Assembly (NCBI GenBank): GCA_025997655.1 | Contig: BNUW01000133.1 | Coordinates: 1-6,710 of the forward strand | Direction of reading: 5' to 3' | DNA: 6,710 nucleotides | Source: Spirochaetia bacterium | GTDB lineage: Bacteria; Spirochaetota; Spirochaetia; Treponematales; Breznakiellaceae | Part shown: one piece after another, positions 5,766-6,710 of the stretch | How positions within the stretch are numbered: the first letter of the stretch is position 1 | Layout of the letters: every line of letters begins with the position of its first letter | Notes under the pieces: model-generated | Databases searched by the model: none | What the model saw: only the letters and a program-made list of their open reading frames with translations | What the model was told of the DNA's origin: nothing | Program-made: the position numbers and the translations under genes

Positions 5766-6584
5766 TTACTGAAAGAAATCCCCATACCGGTAAAATTGCA
5801 GCCCCATCTCCGCCGCAGTTTTTAGCAGATATTCCAGCCTTTCCGGACTGATACCCCAATCGGCCTCCGCAGCAATGGTGTGGGTAGTCAGGGGCAGGAT
5901 ACCGCCGTCAGCCTTTATCGCCATAAGCATGGCATTGATGTCGGCCTCAAATTCAGCATCGCTTTTATACAGAATATTATCGATGGACTTTGATGAAATA
6001 TATCCGGTCCTGATGGTATCTACACTGTATATCCAAGGGGTAGCGCCGAATCCACGGCGTATGGGAAAGCTTTCCCCAAGGGCCTCGTCCATCCAGGACT
6101 CGGAAAAGCCATAGGGGTAGGCAAAGGACTTAAGGGGCAGGCCCTGCTGCCGGAAGGTTTCAGTCCCGCCGATGGTCTCCTCAAAAAACACCTGCCGGGA
6201 AACCTTCAATAGATTGGCGTGGCTTTTGGTGTGGTACCCGATTTCATGGCCCCTGTTTACCGCAGCGGTGCAGAAGGGAACATAGTCCCCCTGGACAAAG
6301 AAGGTAACCCGTGCCCCGTACCGGTCAAGGAGATCGAAGTACCTTTCCCAAACCTCCTCGTAATCATCATCAAAGGCCAGCAGTAATCCCGAAATGTCCT
6401 CCAGGGGCTCTTCAATGGAAGGAAGCTGCCCGGCTTCCTCAATAGGAAATTCCCGTTCCGGCTCAACGGGGCGGACCCCGGGAAACTCTGGCACGCCGCC
6501 GGGTATGGGGGAGGGGCGGCTTGCGCAGGAGAGAACGCTAAGGGTGAGGAGGACAGAATATGAAAACCAAACCCGCTTTGTCAC
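5766..6584 (-). CDS. Polysaccharide deacetylase (NodB-type) lipoprotein
   Basis: With the chosen GTG start this is a 272-residue protein. MTKR is followed by a hydrophobic run ending VLSC, giving a lipobox with C20, then a proline/glutamate-rich linker to about residue 60. The NodB homology domain (carbohydrate esterase family 4) follows with its motifs in order: FDDD at 71-74 (motif 1; D72 base, D73 metal ligand by family comparison), HTKSH at 118-122 (motif 2, two zinc-binding histidines), AYPYG at 155-159 (motif 3, the usual R-PYG with R lost), WIYSVDT near 184-190, and LTTH with H235 (motif 5). It should remove N- or O-acetyl groups from a cell-surface or peptidoglycan-type polysaccharide, anchored by lipid outside the cytoplasmic membrane. 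The exact sugar is not shown. AAGGA lies 10 bases before GTG 6584; the in-frame TTG at 6593 is only 1 base from it and is less likely. G+C is high (39 of 60 at 6421-6480). Confidence 0.9.
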   Translation of the reverse strand: MTKRVWFSYSVLLTLSVLSCASRPSPIPGGVPEFPGVRPVEPEREFPIEEAGQLPSIEEPLEDISGLLLAFDDDYEEVWERYFDLLDRYGARVTFFVQGDYVPFCTAAVNRGHEIGYHTKSHANLLKVSRQVFFEETIGGTETFRQQGLPLKSFAYPYGFSESWMDEALGESFPIRRGFGATPWIYSVDTIRTGYISSKSIDNILYKSDAEFEADINAMLMAIKADGGILPLTTHTIAAEADWGISPERLEYLLKTAAEMGLQFYRYGDFFQ

Positions 6585-6660
6585 AGGGTACAATTCCTTA
6601 AAATCCCAAAGTATGATACCATAAAAAGCAGATAATTTACAGAACTTTTTGGGGAAGACA
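6585..6660. promoter_or_regulatory. Divergent intergenic region, probable promoters for deacetylase and coaB-like genes
   Basis: These 76 bases separate two genes transcribed away from each other, so at least one promoter in each direction is expected here. On the plus strand TATGAT (6612-6617) resembles a -10 box, 43 bases before the GTG at 6661; the hexamer 17 bases upstream of it (TACAAT) is a poor -35 match. On the minus strand TATCAT (6618-6613) and CATACT (6615-6610) are weak -10 candidates about 28 bases before the deacetylase start. The stretch TATGATACCATA (6612-6623) is a near-palindrome with 10 of 12 positions symmetric. No transcription start can be fixed from this. Confidence 0.35.
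6595..6599 (-). promoter_or_regulatory. Ribosome binding site for the deacetylase gene
   Basis: On the minus strand this reads AAGGA. The spacing is 10 bases to GTG 6584 and 1 base to TTG 6593, which favours the GTG start. Ten bases is on the long side, so the choice is moderate rather than firm. Confidence 0.5.
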
Positions 6661-6710
6661 GTGAATGTTTTGATAAGCGCCGGCGGAACCAGGGAACGCC
6701 TTGATGCGGT
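6661..6710 (+). CDS. coaB: Phosphopantothenate-cysteine ligase (CoaB)-like, N-terminal fragment cut by window end
   Basis: Reading from the GTG at 6661 gives MNVLISAGGTRERLDAV (the last codon is completed beyond the edge). VLIxxGGTRExID is the start of the CoaB domain, whose Rossmann-like loop GGTRE binds nucleotide; CoaB joins cysteine to 4'-phosphopantothenate in coenzyme A synthesis. The start is supported by GGGGA at 6651-6655, 5 bases upstream; the ATG at 6665 is in another frame and stops after two codons. A start directly at this motif, with no CoaC flavoprotein domain in front, suggests a stand-alone CoaB rather than a CoaBC fusion. Only about 16 residues are visible, so a related short Rossmann protein cannot be fully excluded. 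Confidence 0.65.
   Translation, partial: MNVLISAGGTRERLDA

Noticed and set aside
1..6710. CRISPR array, tRNA, rRNA, insertion sequence or attachment site
   Set aside because: No regularly spaced direct repeats, no cloverleaf-type stretch, no transposase-like frame and no flanking inverted or direct repeats were seen, and gene-free space is under 80 bases everywhere.

Overview
The window looks like a chromosomal segment of a spirochaete, most plausibly a Treponema-type host-associated species. This is an inference from the mix of genes (two lipoproteins with relaxed lipoboxes, TPR and WG-repeat proteins, a DUF1848 protein, and what looks like a stand-alone CoaB) and strong purine-rich ribosome binding sites. 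There is no rRNA or other decisive marker, so the assignment is tentative.

Left part (1-4764, + strand): five tightly spaced genes that read as one operon. (1) The C-terminal end of an RpoD-like sigma-70 factor, cut by the left edge. (2) A 346-residue protein derived from the DNA polymerase III alpha subunit (DnaE). It has no PHP domain, a large deletion in the palm, no C-terminal beta/tau-binding part, and all catalytic aspartates replaced, yet well-kept fingers motifs. (3) A soluble protein of eight TPR-like units. (4) A WG-repeat protein with an unrecognised N-terminal half. (5) A predicted lipoprotein with a DLDGDGD calcium-type motif. Intergenic gaps are 15, 19, 39 and 22 bases, with no obvious internal promoter or terminator. 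Base composition falls from roughly half G+C in genes 1-3 to clearly AT-rich in genes 4-5.

Right part (4803-6584, - strand): a polysaccharide deacetylase (NodB-type) lipoprotein followed, 27 bases downstream and in the same frame, by a very AT-rich DUF1848 gene with a radical-SAM-like cysteine motif near its C-terminus. This pair converges on the five-gene operon with only 38 bases between the two ends.

Right edge (6661-6710, + strand): the first 16 complete codons of a gene that looks like coaB (phosphopantothenate-cysteine ligase), divergent from the deacetylase. The 76-base space between the two divergent starts probably holds both promoters.

The most unusual item is the DnaE-derived protein. 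Its intact frame and retained fingers motifs, with systematic loss of the metal-binding residues, point to a protein repurposed for a non-polymerase role, encoded directly behind a sigma factor. What it does, and whether the TPR, WG and lipoprotein genes belong to the same pathway, cannot be decided from the sequence alone.
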